Shown piece after piece: positions 7,339-14,872 of a stretch of 18,817 nt of DNA. The translations under genes were made by a program, and so were the position numbers. This stretch comes from Rhodospirillum sp. UBA1311 (GTDB lineage Bacteria; Pseudomonadota; Alphaproteobacteria; Rhodospirillales; Rhodospirillaceae), in contig DBTR01000021.1 of assembly GCA_002307145.1 (NCBI GenBank), positions 19,994 to 38,810 of the forward strand. Direction: 5' to 3'. The notes under the pieces are model-generated. The model did not search any database and had not been told where the DNA came from. It saw only the letters and a program-made list of their open reading frames with translations. The first letter of the stretch is position 1. Every line of letters starts with the position of its first letter.

Positions 7339-9138
7339 GTGATGGGTATGATGGATCACAAGACCTCGAATACCACGACCACCCCCTTGGATTTGCTGCG
7401 TTCGGCGCTGCGCACGCGTGGCCTCGACGGCTTCGTCGTGCCGCGTGCCGACGAGCACCAGGGCGAGTATGTGCCGCCGTCCGCGAAGCGGCTGGCGTGG
7501 CTCACCGGCTTCACCGGCTCGGCGGGCGTGGCGGTGGTGCTGGGCGACGCGGCGGCGGTGTTCTCCGACGGGCGCTATACCCTCCAGGTACGCGAGGAGG
7601 TGGATACCGAGCGCTTCGAGACCCGGCACATCACCGACGATCCGCCGAGCGGTTGGCTGCGGCGGATGGTGACGGCGGGGCAGCGGATCGGCTACGACCC
7701 CTGGCTCCACACTCCCGACGACGTGCGGCGGATGGGCGACGCGGTGACCGCGGCGGGGGGCGAACTCGTCGCCTGCCGCGAGAACCCGCTCGACGCGGTG
7801 TGGCCGGACCGGCCCGAGCCGCCGATGGCGGCGGCGAGCGTGTATCCGGTGGAACTGAGCGGCCGCGTCGGGCTCGACAAGCGGCGCGAGGTGGCGGCGG
7901 CGCTCGAACGCGACGGCGAGGACGCGGCGGTGCTGACCCTGCCGGATTCGATCGCGTGGCTTTTGAACGTGCGCGGCCGGGATCTGCCCTGCACGCCGGT
8001 GGTGCTGTCGTTCGCGGTGGTCTACCGCGACGCTTCGGTGGACTGGTTCGTCGAGGCGGAGAAGGTCGGGCCGGAGGTGCGTGCGCATCTCGACGACGGG
8101 GTGCGGGTGCGGCCGCGCGATGCGTTTATCCAGGTTCTCCAACAGATCGCGGCGCACGGTGGCGCGGTGCGGGTCGATCCGGGCAGCGTGCCTGCGGCGG
8201 TGACCGACATTCTCGCCGCAGCCGGGGCGAAGATTTCGCGCGGCGGCGATCCCACCCTGCTGCCGAAGGCGTGCAAGAACGCGGTGGAGCTGGACGGCTT
8301 CCGCCGCGCGCATCGCCACGACGCGGTGGCAATGGCGCGCTTCCTTGCCTGGTTCGACGCCCACGGCGTGGGCAAGACCGAGAAGGACCTTTCCGATCGC
8401 CTGCTGGAATTTCGCCGCGAGCAGGCGGGCTTCGTCGGCCCGAGTTTCCCCACCATCGCGGGTGCGGGGCCGAACGGTGCGATCGTCCACTATCATGTGC
8501 ATGCCGAGACCGCGCGCACGCTCGGCCGGGGTGAGATATTCCTGCTCGATTCCGGCGCGCATTACCGGGAGGGCACCACCGACGTTACCCGCACCCTCGC
8601 GGTGGGCGAGGTGGACGTGGAAATCCGTCGCAACTTCACCCTGGTGCTGCAGGGCAACATCGACCTGTCCCTCGCGGTGTTTCCCAAGGGCACCACCGGC
8701 AGCCAGATCGACGCGCTGGCGCGGCGCTGGCTCTGGGCGGCGGGGCTCGACTACGACCACGGCACCGGGCACGGCGTCGGCGCGTTCCTCTCGGTGCACG
8801 AAGGGCCGCAGCGGATCGGCAAGGCCCCCAACATGGTCGCCCTCGCGCCGGGCATGGTGGTGTCGAACGAACCCGGCTACTACAAGACCGACGCCTACGG
8901 CATCCGCATCGAGAACCTCCTCGCGGTGCGGCCGGTGGAGGGCGGCGAGCGGCCGATGCTCGGCTTCGAGGCGCTCACCCTGGTGCCGATCGACCGCCGC
9001 CTGATCGTCGCCGAGATGCTCCTGCCCGAGCAGCGCGACTGGCTCAACGCCTACCACGCGCGGGTCGCCGAAGTGGTCGGGCCGTTGCTCGAATCCGCCA
9101 CCGCCGACTGGCTTGCGGAGGCGACGCGGCCGATCTGA
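7339..9138 (+). CDS. pepP: Xaa-Pro aminopeptidase (aminopeptidase P, M24B family)
   Basis: About 599 residues. This family of cytosolic dimetal peptidases removes an N-terminal residue that precedes proline. It has the long three-domain layout: two creatinase-like N-terminal domains (about 15-150 and 165-320) and a C-terminal pita-bread catalytic domain. The five metal ligands are all visible: D404 and D415 in LLDSGAHYREGTTDVTRT, H478 in GTGHGVG, E511 in VSNEPGYY, and E525 in GIRIENLL. Further active-site histidines appear in IVHYHVHAE and SVHEGP. The start is uncertain: GTG 7339, ATG 7342, ATG 7348 and ATG 7351 lie in frame within 12 bases, with no convincing ribosome binding site. It follows prmA by about 100 bases with no clear terminator between. 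Confidence 0.93.
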   Translation: MMGMMDHKTSNTTTTPLDLLRSALRTRGLDGFVVPRADEHQGEYVPPSAKRLAWLTGFTGSAGVAVVLGDAAAVFSDGRYTLQVREEVDTERFETRHITDDPPSGWLRRMVTAGQRIGYDPWLHTPDDVRRMGDAVTAAGGELVACRENPLDAVWPDRPEPPMAAASVYPVELSGRVGLDKRREVAAALERDGEDAAVLTLPDSIAWLLNVRGRDLPCTPVVLSFAVVYRDASVDWFVEAEKVGPEVRAHLDDGVRVRPRDAFIQVLQQIAAHGGAVRVDPGSVPAAVTDILAAAGAKISRGGDPTLLPKACKNAVELDGFRRAHRHDAVAMARFLAWFDAHGVGKTEKDLSDRLLEFRREQAGFVGPSFPTIAGAGPNGAIVHYHVHAETARTLGRGEIFLLDSGAHYREGTTDVTRTLAVGEVDVEIRRNFTLVLQGNIDLSLAVFPKGTTGSQIDALARRWLWAAGLDYDHGTGHGVGAFLSVHEGPQRIGKAPNMVALAPGMVVSNEPGYYKTDAYGIRIENLLAVRPVEGGERPMLGFEALTLVPIDRRLIVAEMLLPEQRDWLNAYHARVAEVVGPLLESATADWLAEATRPI

Positions 9139-9196
9139 GGCCTGGAGCCTTCGATGTCTTCCAACTTTGGTTTGCGTGCGTCCTGAAGATGCCGGT

Positions 9197-11191
9197 ATGA
9201 ATGCGCCGGTTTTTCTCGCTGGATGCGCAAACATGACGATGGTCGGCAACGGTGGTTCCCTCGGCGGCGATGCCCGCTATTCCCAACATTTCGTGGTCCG
9301 CATCCTGGCGGTGGCCGGGCTCTTGCTCGCGATCGCCTTCGGCGGCCTCGGCGTCTGGACCGCGAAGTCCACCGGCGACACCCTGAAGGCCGAAATCCAT
9401 GCGGAGATCGCGAGCGTCGGCCACCTTGCCGCCGACGGCGCGCAAAACTGGCTGGAAGGACGACTGTTCCTGGTGCGCGGCCTGACTGAAGACGTGAATG
9501 CCGCGTCCGACGACCGCATCCCGGCGCTGGTCAGCCGCAAGCTCCTGTCCAGCTCGTTCTCCGAGGTCTACTTCGGCCGCGAGAGCGACGGCGGCTTCAT
9601 CTCCAACAACCCGAACCCGCCGCCCGCCGGATACGATCCGCGCAAGCGGCCGTGGTACGGCGCGGCGGTGAAGGCGGGCGGCGTGACCTTCAGCGCGCCC
9701 TATGTCGACGTCACCACCAAGAAGCTGGTGATCAGCGTCGGCAATCCGATCATGGAGAATGGCAAGCTGCGCGGCGTCGCGGCGGCCGACATCCCGCTCG
9801 ATGCGTTGCAGGGCTTTCTCGCGGGGATCGGGCTGGGCGGCAAGGGCTACGTCTTCCTCGTCGATGGCAGCGGCCAGATGCTCGTCCACCCCGACGCCGA
9901 CAAGGTGCTGAAGCCCTCGGGCTTCGACCCGAAGCGCCAGCCCGACGAGGATGCGGGCGATGCGATCGTGAAGTTCTATCCGATCACCGGGGTTTCGGGC
10001 GTCGAGTGGTACGTCGGCGTGGCGATGGATCGCGCCAAGGTGCTTGCCCCGCTCCACACCCAGATCTGGGTCACCGGCTTCGCCGTCGTCCTGGCGCTGG
10101 TGGTGGCGCTGGCGTTGCTCGGCGCTTTGTTGATGCGCTTGGTATCCCGCCCGGTGACGCGCATGACCGCCGCGATGACCGCGCTCAGCCAGGGGCGCCT
10201 CGACGTCGAGATTCCCGGCGTCGACCGCCGCGACGAATTGGGCGCGATGGCGGGTGCGCTCGCGGTGTTCAAGGACAACGCGGAGAAGATCGCGCATCTC
10301 CAGGCCGAGCAAGAGGAGATGCGCAAGGCCGCCGAGAAGCATCGCCACGAGCTTCTCGCACAGCTCGCGGCCAGCTTCGAGGCCGAGGTGGCGGGTCTGC
10401 TGAAGTCGGTGAAGGCGGCGGCGCACGACATGGGCGACGAGGCCAAGCGGCTCGGCGAGGCGATGCGGTTGGCACGGTCCGGTTCGGATGCGGTCAAGGG
10501 CAGCACCGACCAGACCTCGGCCAATGTCCAGACCGTGGCCGCGGCGGCTGAAGAGCTTTCGGTCTCGATCGACCAGATTTCCGCCCGGGTCGGCGAAAGC
10601 GCCGAGATCGCCGCGCGCACCGCGTCGGACGCCGAGGGCGCATGTCGCAGCATCGAACGGCTCGCGGCGCAGACCGCCAACGTCGGCAACATCGTGAATT
10701 TGATCACCGATATCGCCAGCCAGACCAACCTCCTCGCCCTCAATGCGACGATCGAGGCGGCGCGCGCGGGCGACATGGGCAAGGGTTTCGCGGTGGTCGC
10801 GGGCGAGGTGAAAACCCTGGCCAACCAGACCGCCAAGGCGACCGATGAGATCAACAGCCAGATCGGCGCGATCCAGGACGCGACCGAAGGCGTGGTGGCG
10901 GAAATCCGCGCCATCGCCGACATCGCCCAGAAGGCGCAGGAGCTGGCGGCGAGCATCTCGGCGACGGTCGAGGAGCAGGGCGTCGCGACCCGCGAGATCG
11001 CGCAGAACGTCAATCGCGCGGCGGCGGGGGCGCAGCAGGCGGCGGACGAGATCGAGGATGTCGGCGCGGCGGTGGTTTCCGCCGCCGAGCGCAGCACCGG
11101 AGTGCAGGGCGCGGCGGAGAAGCTGGTGGCGGAATTCGCCAGACTCGACCGTCAGGTGGCGAAGTTCCTCGAAGGCGTCCGCGCCGCCTGA
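9197..11191 (+). CDS. Methyl-accepting chemotaxis protein with dCache amino-acid-type sensor
   Basis: 664 residues from ATG 9197, preceded by GAAG at 9185-9188. ATG 9233 is an alternative; the frame also opens upstream inside pepP. It is an inner-membrane chemoreceptor: TM1 about 32-54, a periplasmic dCache domain about 55-288, TM2 about 290-313, HAMP about 313-366, then the signalling coiled coil with the tip IASQTNLLALNATIEAARAG at 507-526 that contacts CheA and CheW. The sensor has Y146, R151, W153, Y154, Y169, D171 and D198. Their spacing equals, residue for residue, the ligand set I recall for the PctA-type amino-acid-binding dCache motif, so an amino acid ligand is predicted. There is no C-terminal CheR-docking pentapeptide. 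A hairpin follows the stop. Confidence 0.93.
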   Translation: MNAPVFLAGCANMTMVGNGGSLGGDARYSQHFVVRILAVAGLLLAIAFGGLGVWTAKSTGDTLKAEIHAEIASVGHLAADGAQNWLEGRLFLVRGLTEDVNAASDDRIPALVSRKLLSSSFSEVYFGRESDGGFISNNPNPPPAGYDPRKRPWYGAAVKAGGVTFSAPYVDVTTKKLVISVGNPIMENGKLRGVAAADIPLDALQGFLAGIGLGGKGYVFLVDGSGQMLVHPDADKVLKPSGFDPKRQPDEDAGDAIVKFYPITGVSGVEWYVGVAMDRAKVLAPLHTQIWVTGFAVVLALVVALALLGALLMRLVSRPVTRMTAAMTALSQGRLDVEIPGVDRRDELGAMAGALAVFKDNAEKIAHLQAEQEEMRKAAEKHRHELLAQLAASFEAEVAGLLKSVKAAAHDMGDEAKRLGEAMRLARSGSDAVKGSTDQTSANVQTVAAAAEELSVSIDQISARVGESAEIAARTASDAEGACRSIERLAAQTANVGNIVNLITDIASQTNLLALNATIEAARAGDMGKGFAVVAGEVKTLANQTAKATDEINSQIGAIQDATEGVVAEIRAIADIAQKAQELAASISATVEEQGVATREIAQNVNRAAAGAQQAADEIEDVGAAVVSAAERSTGVQGAAEKLVAEFARLDRQVAKFLEGVRAA

Positions 11192-11205
11192 CCCGAAGCA
11201 AGAGT

Positions 11206-11243
11206 CGCTCCGGGTTCCGAAGGGGGATTTGGAACCCGGAGCG
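11206..11243. terminator. Bidirectional intrinsic-type terminator hairpin
   Basis: A perfect 13-bp inverted repeat (11206-11218 with 11231-11243) has a 12-base loop. It lies 15 bases after the chemoreceptor stop and 10 bases beyond the stop of the convergent CoA-transferase. The flank on the + strand is T-rich but interrupted (TTGGGCTTCTT); the - strand flank reads ACTCTTGCTT. Position between converging stops and stem strength support a shared terminator, although neither side has a long clean U-run. Confidence 0.75.
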
Positions 11244-11252
11244 TTGGGCTTC

Positions 11253-12824
11253 TTATGCGCAGGTCACCCCCACGATGTCGCTGCGCAGGCCCATTTTTTC
11301 GTCCCGGAAGATCCGCGCGTCCATCCGCTTCGGCGGTTGCGGCATCAGCGGGCGGAAGTCCATCTTCGCCAGGACATCGGTTTCGAGGTCGAGCCCCGGC
11401 GCGATCTCGGTCAGCACCAATCCCTCCGTCGTCAGCTCGAAGACGCAGCGCTCGGTGATGTAGAGCACGGTGCGCCCCTGGCTCGCCGCATGCGGGCCGG
11501 AGAAGGTGACCTGCTCCACCGCTTCGAGGAACTTTGCCGGGCCGCTGTCGTCGGAGATGCCGATCTTGCCTTCGCCGATCGCGAACAGCGGCTTGCCCGC
11601 GGCGAGCGTGCCGAGGAAGACCACCTTCTTGGCGTTCTGCGAGATGTTGATGAAGCCGCCCGCGCCCGCCAGGCGTGGCCCGAAGCGGCTGACGTTGACG
11701 TTGCCATGGCCGTCGGCTTGCGCCAGGCCGAGGAAGGCGATGTCGAGCCCGCCGCCGTCGTAGAAGTCGAACTGGCTCGGCTGGTCGATGATCGCGTGCG
11801 GATTGGTCGCCGCGCCGAAGTTGAGGCCGCCCGCCGGGATGCCGCCGATCACGCCGGGTTCGGCGGTGAGCGTCATCACGTCGCTGCAGCCTTCCTCCGC
11901 CGCCACCGAGGCGACGCCCTCGGGCATGCCGATGCCGAGGTTGACCACCGCTCCGGGCGCGAGTTCCATCGCCGCGCGGCGCGCGATCACCTTGCGCTCG
12001 GAGAGGCTCATCGGCTTGATCCCGCTCATCGGGGCGCGAATCTCGCCGGTGAACGCCGGGTTGTAGGGCTCGATGAAGCTCTGCTGGTGATACTCGGGCT
12101 TTTCCGCCACGACGACGTGGTCGACGAGTATGGAGGGGAGCTTGACCAGCTTGGGGTCGAGGCTGCCGCGTTCGGCAAGGCGTTCGACCTGGACGATGAC
12201 GATGCCGCCCGAGTTGTGCGTCGCCATCGCGATCGCCTGCGCCTCGGTGGTCAGAGCTTCCTTCTCGAAGGAGACGTTGCCGTCCGGGTCGGCGGTGGTG
12301 CCGCGCAGGAGCGCGACGTTGATCGGGAAGCCCTTGTAGAACAGGTATTCCTTACCGTCGATTTCGATCAGCCGGACGATGTCCTCGGTGGTCATCGCGT
12401 TGATCTTGCCGCCGCCGTTGCGCGGGTCGACGAAGGTTTTCAGGCCGACGTGGGTGAGGGTGCCGGGCTTCTTTGCCGCGATGTCGCGGAACATGTGGGT
12501 GATGCAGCCCTGCGGCAGGTTGTAGGCCTCGATCTTGTTCTCGACCGCGAGGCACTGCAGCTTCGGCTCCAGGCCCCAGTGGCCGCCGACGACGCGCTTC
12601 AGCATGCCGGCGTGGGCGAGGTGGTTGAGGCCCCGGTCCTTGCCGTCGCCTTGTCCGGCGGCGAAGAACAGGGTGAGGTCGCGCGGTGCGCCGTGTTCGA
12701 GGAATCGCGCTTCGAGCGCGATCGCGAGATTTTCGGCGAAGCCGATGCCGACGAAGCCGCCGGTGGCGACGGTATCGCCGTCCTGGATCAGGGCGGCGGC
12801 CTGGGCCGCGGTGATCGCTTTCAT
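11253..12824 (-). CDS. Acetate/propionate-type CoA-transferase (fused alpha-beta, YdiF/Pct family)
   Basis: 523 residues. Class I CoA-transferases move CoA between short-chain acyl-CoA and a free acid through a glutamyl-CoA intermediate. The N-terminal half (about 1-270) carries the alpha-subunit-type CoA-binding motif TGGFVGIGFAENL (21-33) and RDLTLFFAAGQGDG. The C-terminal half (about 275-523) carries NLGIGMPEGVA (295-305) and the catalytic Glu E322 in AEPGVIGGIPAGG (321-333). Both halves in one chain is typical of YdiF/propionate CoA-transferase; the two-subunit AtoDA/ScoAB enzymes are split. The start is supported by AGAGGGG 6-12 bases upstream on the - strand. It is divergent from the TRAP operon and shares its regulatory region. 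The preferred acids cannot be told from sequence. It could recycle propionyl- or acetyl-CoA; a link to sugar-acid breakdown is only positional. Confidence 0.9.
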   Translation of the reverse strand: MKAITAAQAAALIQDGDTVATGGFVGIGFAENLAIALEARFLEHGAPRDLTLFFAAGQGDGKDRGLNHLAHAGMLKRVVGGHWGLEPKLQCLAVENKIEAYNLPQGCITHMFRDIAAKKPGTLTHVGLKTFVDPRNGGGKINAMTTEDIVRLIEIDGKEYLFYKGFPINVALLRGTTADPDGNVSFEKEALTTEAQAIAMATHNSGGIVIVQVERLAERGSLDPKLVKLPSILVDHVVVAEKPEYHQQSFIEPYNPAFTGEIRAPMSGIKPMSLSERKVIARRAAMELAPGAVVNLGIGMPEGVASVAAEEGCSDVMTLTAEPGVIGGIPAGGLNFGAATNPHAIIDQPSQFDFYDGGGLDIAFLGLAQADGHGNVNVSRFGPRLAGAGGFINISQNAKKVVFLGTLAAGKPLFAIGEGKIGISDDSGPAKFLEAVEQVTFSGPHAASQGRTVLYITERCVFELTTEGLVLTEIAPGLDLETDVLAKMDFRPLMPQPPKRMDARIFRDEKMGLRSDIVGVTCA

Positions 12825-12854
12825 GAATTTCCCCTCTGATCTTTGTATCCCACA

Positions 12855-12870
12855 ATATCCGAATGGATAT
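12855..12870. promoter_or_regulatory. Candidate operator palindrome (6-4-6)
   Basis: ATATCC and GGATAT are separated by GAAT, and a further TATCC copy sits 10 bases to the left (12846-12850). It lies 31-46 bases upstream of the CoA-transferase ATG, where a repressor would block that promoter. No regulator gene is in the window, so the protein partner is unknown. Confidence 0.35.
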
Positions 12871-12900
12871 CAAACAGGTGTAAGGTTGCAGATCGAAGGG

Positions 12901-12960
12901 TTGGTTTAAAATAACGATTTGTTTCTTTCTATTACAATGAATTATTATTTCAATTATTGC
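12901..12960. promoter_or_regulatory. AT-rich island in the divergent regulatory region
   Basis: Counted by hand, 48 of 60 bases are A or T, against a clearly GC-rich background on both sides. It contains two AATTATT copies 12 bases apart (12940-12946, 12952-12958). Such blocks commonly hold promoter or UP elements or sites for AT-binding silencers. No single promoter in it scores well by eye. Confidence 0.5.
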
Positions 12961-13067
12961 ACGGACGTCAGGCTCCCGATCTTGTGGCGCCGGAACGATA
13001 CCAGTCCGGATTCTTCCCGTTCGCACAGGGTTTCGGGGCACCCTCTATCTTGGGCTTTGTCGTCTGT

Positions 13068-13100
13068 TTGACATTGTTTCCGATACGCGTTTGCTAGGAT
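13068..13100 (+). promoter_or_regulatory. Weak promoter candidate for the TRAP operon
   Basis: TTGACA at 13068-13073 is followed by TGCTAGGAT at 13092-13100, which reads as an extended -10 (TGn plus TAGGAT). The 21-base spacing is longer than ideal, which lowers trust. If used, it gives a leader of about 190-200 bases before dctP. Confidence 0.3.
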
Positions 13101-13300
13101 CCTGACCGGGAGGAACCTCGGGGGCGAAGAGCAAAAAGCCGCGCGCCCGGCCACATCTCGTGGCGCACCGCATCCCCGATCCGAGGGGTGCGACATCCTC
13201 CATTGTCTCGCGTACGGCGGTGTTGCCGCTGCGGTTGGGTTGGTCGTCGTGCCATCCACGTCCGATGGCAAGCGAACACAATGGGCAAGGAGTCAAACCC

Positions 13301-14293
13301 ATGGACATAACGCGTAAAACATTTCTAACCAGCGCGCTTTCGGGCGTGGTTCTCGCGGCTATGCCGCGCTTCGCAGTGGCGGCCGACGGAGCCCTGCACT
13401 TCAAGATGGGCTTCACCGACCCCGAAAACAGCAACTACGTCCAGGGCGGCAAGAAGATCGCGTCCGAGGTTGCCGCCCTCACCGACGGCCGGGTTCAGAT
13501 CGACGTCTACGGCAGTTCCCAGCTTGGCAACGAACGCGATATGTATGAAGGCGCGCAGATCGGAGCCATCGACGTACCGACCGTGGTCAACACCGTCCTG
13601 AGCGGGTTCATCCCCGAGATGATCGTCCTCGACCAGCCGTTCCTGTTCGACAACGTGGACCAGGCCCACGCGGCGATCGACGGCAAGGTCGGCAAGCTGA
13701 TCGAGGCCAAGGCGCTGGCCCAGGGCGTGCATATCGTCGGCTGGCTCGAATCCGGCTTCCGCAACGTGTTCTCCGATCGGCCGATCACCAGGGTCGAGGA
13801 CTTCAAGAACTTCAAGATCCGGACCATGGAAAACCGGATGCAGATCGCCGCGTTCAACGCGCTCGGCGCGACGGCTACGCCGATGGCCTATGGCGAACTG
13901 TTCACCGCGTTGCAGCAGCGCACCGTCGACGGGTGCGAGAACGCGGTGGGCAACATGCTCGCGAGCCGCTTCTACGAAGTCCTGAAGAACGTCACCTACA
14001 CCAACCACCAGTACGCCTACATTGCCGTCGGCTTCTCCGACAAGGCGTGGAGCCAGATTCCCAACGACCTCAAGCCGAAGGTGCAGGAGGGCGTGCGGCG
14101 CGGCGTGCAGTTCCAGCGGCAACTGCTGCTCGATTACAATGCGAAGTCGGTAGGCGAACTCAAGACTCTCGGCGTCGCCTTCCACGACATCGACCGCGAG
14201 GCGGTGAAGAACACCGTCCTGCCCGCGCTTGCCCAGTTCCGCAAGTCCATGCCGAAACCCTGGCTCGACGCCCTCGCCGAGTACACCGCGTAA
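13301..14293 (+). CDS. dctP: TRAP transporter solute-binding protein, DctP family
   Basis: 330 residues. It is the periplasmic binding protein that hands an organic acid to the TRAP permease. ATG 13301 is chosen because AAGGAG lies 8 bases before it and a signal peptide follows at once: basic DITRK, hydrophobic 8-21, likely cleavage after AVA near residue 28. The frame is open from 13160, but that extension is not secretory. Family marks are SQLGNERDMYEGAQIGAID (73-91), LDQPFLFDN (110-118), FRN with R154, and FKIRTMEN (171-178) with R174, the arginine expected to clamp the substrate carboxylate. PMAYGELFTALQQRTVDGCEN follows at 194-214. The pattern fits sugar-acid or other carboxylate binders; the ligand itself is not readable. 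It is first in an operon with dctQ and dctM; a hairpin follows. Confidence 0.92.
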   Translation: MDITRKTFLTSALSGVVLAAMPRFAVAADGALHFKMGFTDPENSNYVQGGKKIASEVAALTDGRVQIDVYGSSQLGNERDMYEGAQIGAIDVPTVVNTVLSGFIPEMIVLDQPFLFDNVDQAHAAIDGKVGKLIEAKALAQGVHIVGWLESGFRNVFSDRPITRVEDFKNFKIRTMENRMQIAAFNALGATATPMAYGELFTALQQRTVDGCENAVGNMLASRFYEVLKNVTYTNHQYAYIAVGFSDKAWSQIPNDLKPKVQEGVRRGVQFQRQLLLDYNAKSVGELKTLGVAFHDIDREAVKNTVLPALAQFRKSMPKPWLDALAEYTA

Positions 14294-14299
14294 GCGTTC

Positions 14300-14346
14300 G
14301 ATCCGAGCCGAGGTCCCCGCCACTGCGTCGGGATCTCGGCCGGGTC
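14300..14346 (+). other. Strong mRNA hairpin between dctP and dctQ
   Basis: Bases 14307-14317 pair with 14330-14340 (10 Watson-Crick pairs plus one G-U) around a 12-base loop. After a small internal loop, 14300-14304 pair with 14342-14346 (one G-U). The stem starts 7 bases after the dctP stop codon and has no U-run. It looks like a 3'-end stabiliser or partial attenuator that keeps binding protein in excess of permease. Confidence 0.55.
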
Positions 14347-14365
14347 GTGTTCCGGGGGAAGAAGC

Positions 14366-14872
14366 ATGCGCAATGCATTGAAGACAATTCAGTCGTGCGA
14401 GGAAGCCATCATCGTTGCGTCGTTCGTGATCATGGTGATCGCGACCTTCGCGCAGGTGGTGAATCGCAACTTCGTCGGCGCCGGGATTTCGTGGCTTGAG
14501 GAAATCTCGCGCTATTGCATGATCTACATGGCGTTGCTCGCCACCGAACTCGGCCTGCGCGACGGCACGCAGATCTCGGTCACGGCGTTCACCGAGAAAC
14601 TGCCGCCGCGCGCCCGCTTCACGCTTAAGGCGTTGTCGCAGGTCGTCGTCATCGTGTTCTCGGGCATAGTGTTCGCGACGTCGCTGGTGTTGCTGCAAAA
14701 GCAGATCGCCTTCGGCGCGCGCTCGGCCGGGCTCGACCTGCCGATGTACGTGCCGTACTTCGCGCTGCCATTGAGCTTCGGCTTGATCGCCCTGGTGCAG
14801 GCGGCACGGTTCGTGCGCCTTTTCCTGCCCGAGGCTCCCGGCGGTTCAGCCGGGGAGGGAGGCGCGCCATGA
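14366..14872 (+). CDS. dctQ: TRAP transporter small permease, DctQ family
   Basis: 168 residues, an inner-membrane subunit with four predicted helices (about 13-33, 48-65, 90-112, 130-150). This is the usual DctQ layout, and it bridges binding protein and large permease. Family-like residues are QVVNRNFVGAGISWLEEISRY (about 31-51), where the W-EE pair is characteristic of DctQ. GGGGAAGAAG precedes ATG 14366. Its stop overlaps the dctM start (ATGA at 14869-14872), so the two membrane subunits are translated together in the expected ratio. The C-terminal tail is Gly- and Pro-rich and cytosolic. Confidence 0.9.
   Translation: MRNALKTIQSCEEAIIVASFVIMVIATFAQVVNRNFVGAGISWLEEISRYCMIYMALLATELGLRDGTQISVTAFTEKLPPRARFTLKALSQVVVIVFSGIVFATSLVLLQKQIAFGARSAGLDLPMYVPYFALPLSFGLIALVQAARFVRLFLPEAPGGSAGEGGAP

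Larger units (their letters stand above)
12825..13300. promoter_or_regulatory. Divergent regulatory region between the CoA-transferase and TRAP genes
   Basis: A 476-bp non-coding stretch. Nearest the CoA-transferase it holds that gene's ribosome binding site (12830-12836) and a palindrome (12855-12870). Bases 12901-12960 form an island with 12 G or C in 60. From 12961 the composition returns to the GC-rich local norm. A TTGACA lies at 13068-13073, and AAGGAG at 13287-13292 is the ribosome binding site of dctP. Open frames crossing it (12954-13271 and 13045-13434 on -) show no protein-like pattern. Confidence 0.7.

Noticed and set aside
7237..9249. 670-residue open frame on the - strand, opposite pepP
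   Set aside because: Low-complexity Arg/His/Ala composition, no domain, and the opposite strand encodes all five M24B metal ligands.
10845..12839. 664-residue open frame on the + strand across the chemoreceptor end and the CoA-transferase
   Set aside because: It is out of frame with the chemoreceptor and antisense to the CoA-transferase, runs through the terminator hairpin, and is composed of Arg- and Ser-rich shadow sequence.
13160..13300. Upstream 47-residue extension of dctP
   Set aside because: A strong AAGGAG and a standard signal peptide mark ATG 13301; the extension is not secretory and lies in the regulatory region.
12954..13434. Possible small genes on the - strand in the regulatory region (12954-13271 and 13045-13434)
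   Set aside because: No ribosome binding site, no motif, and the second runs into dctP on the opposite strand.
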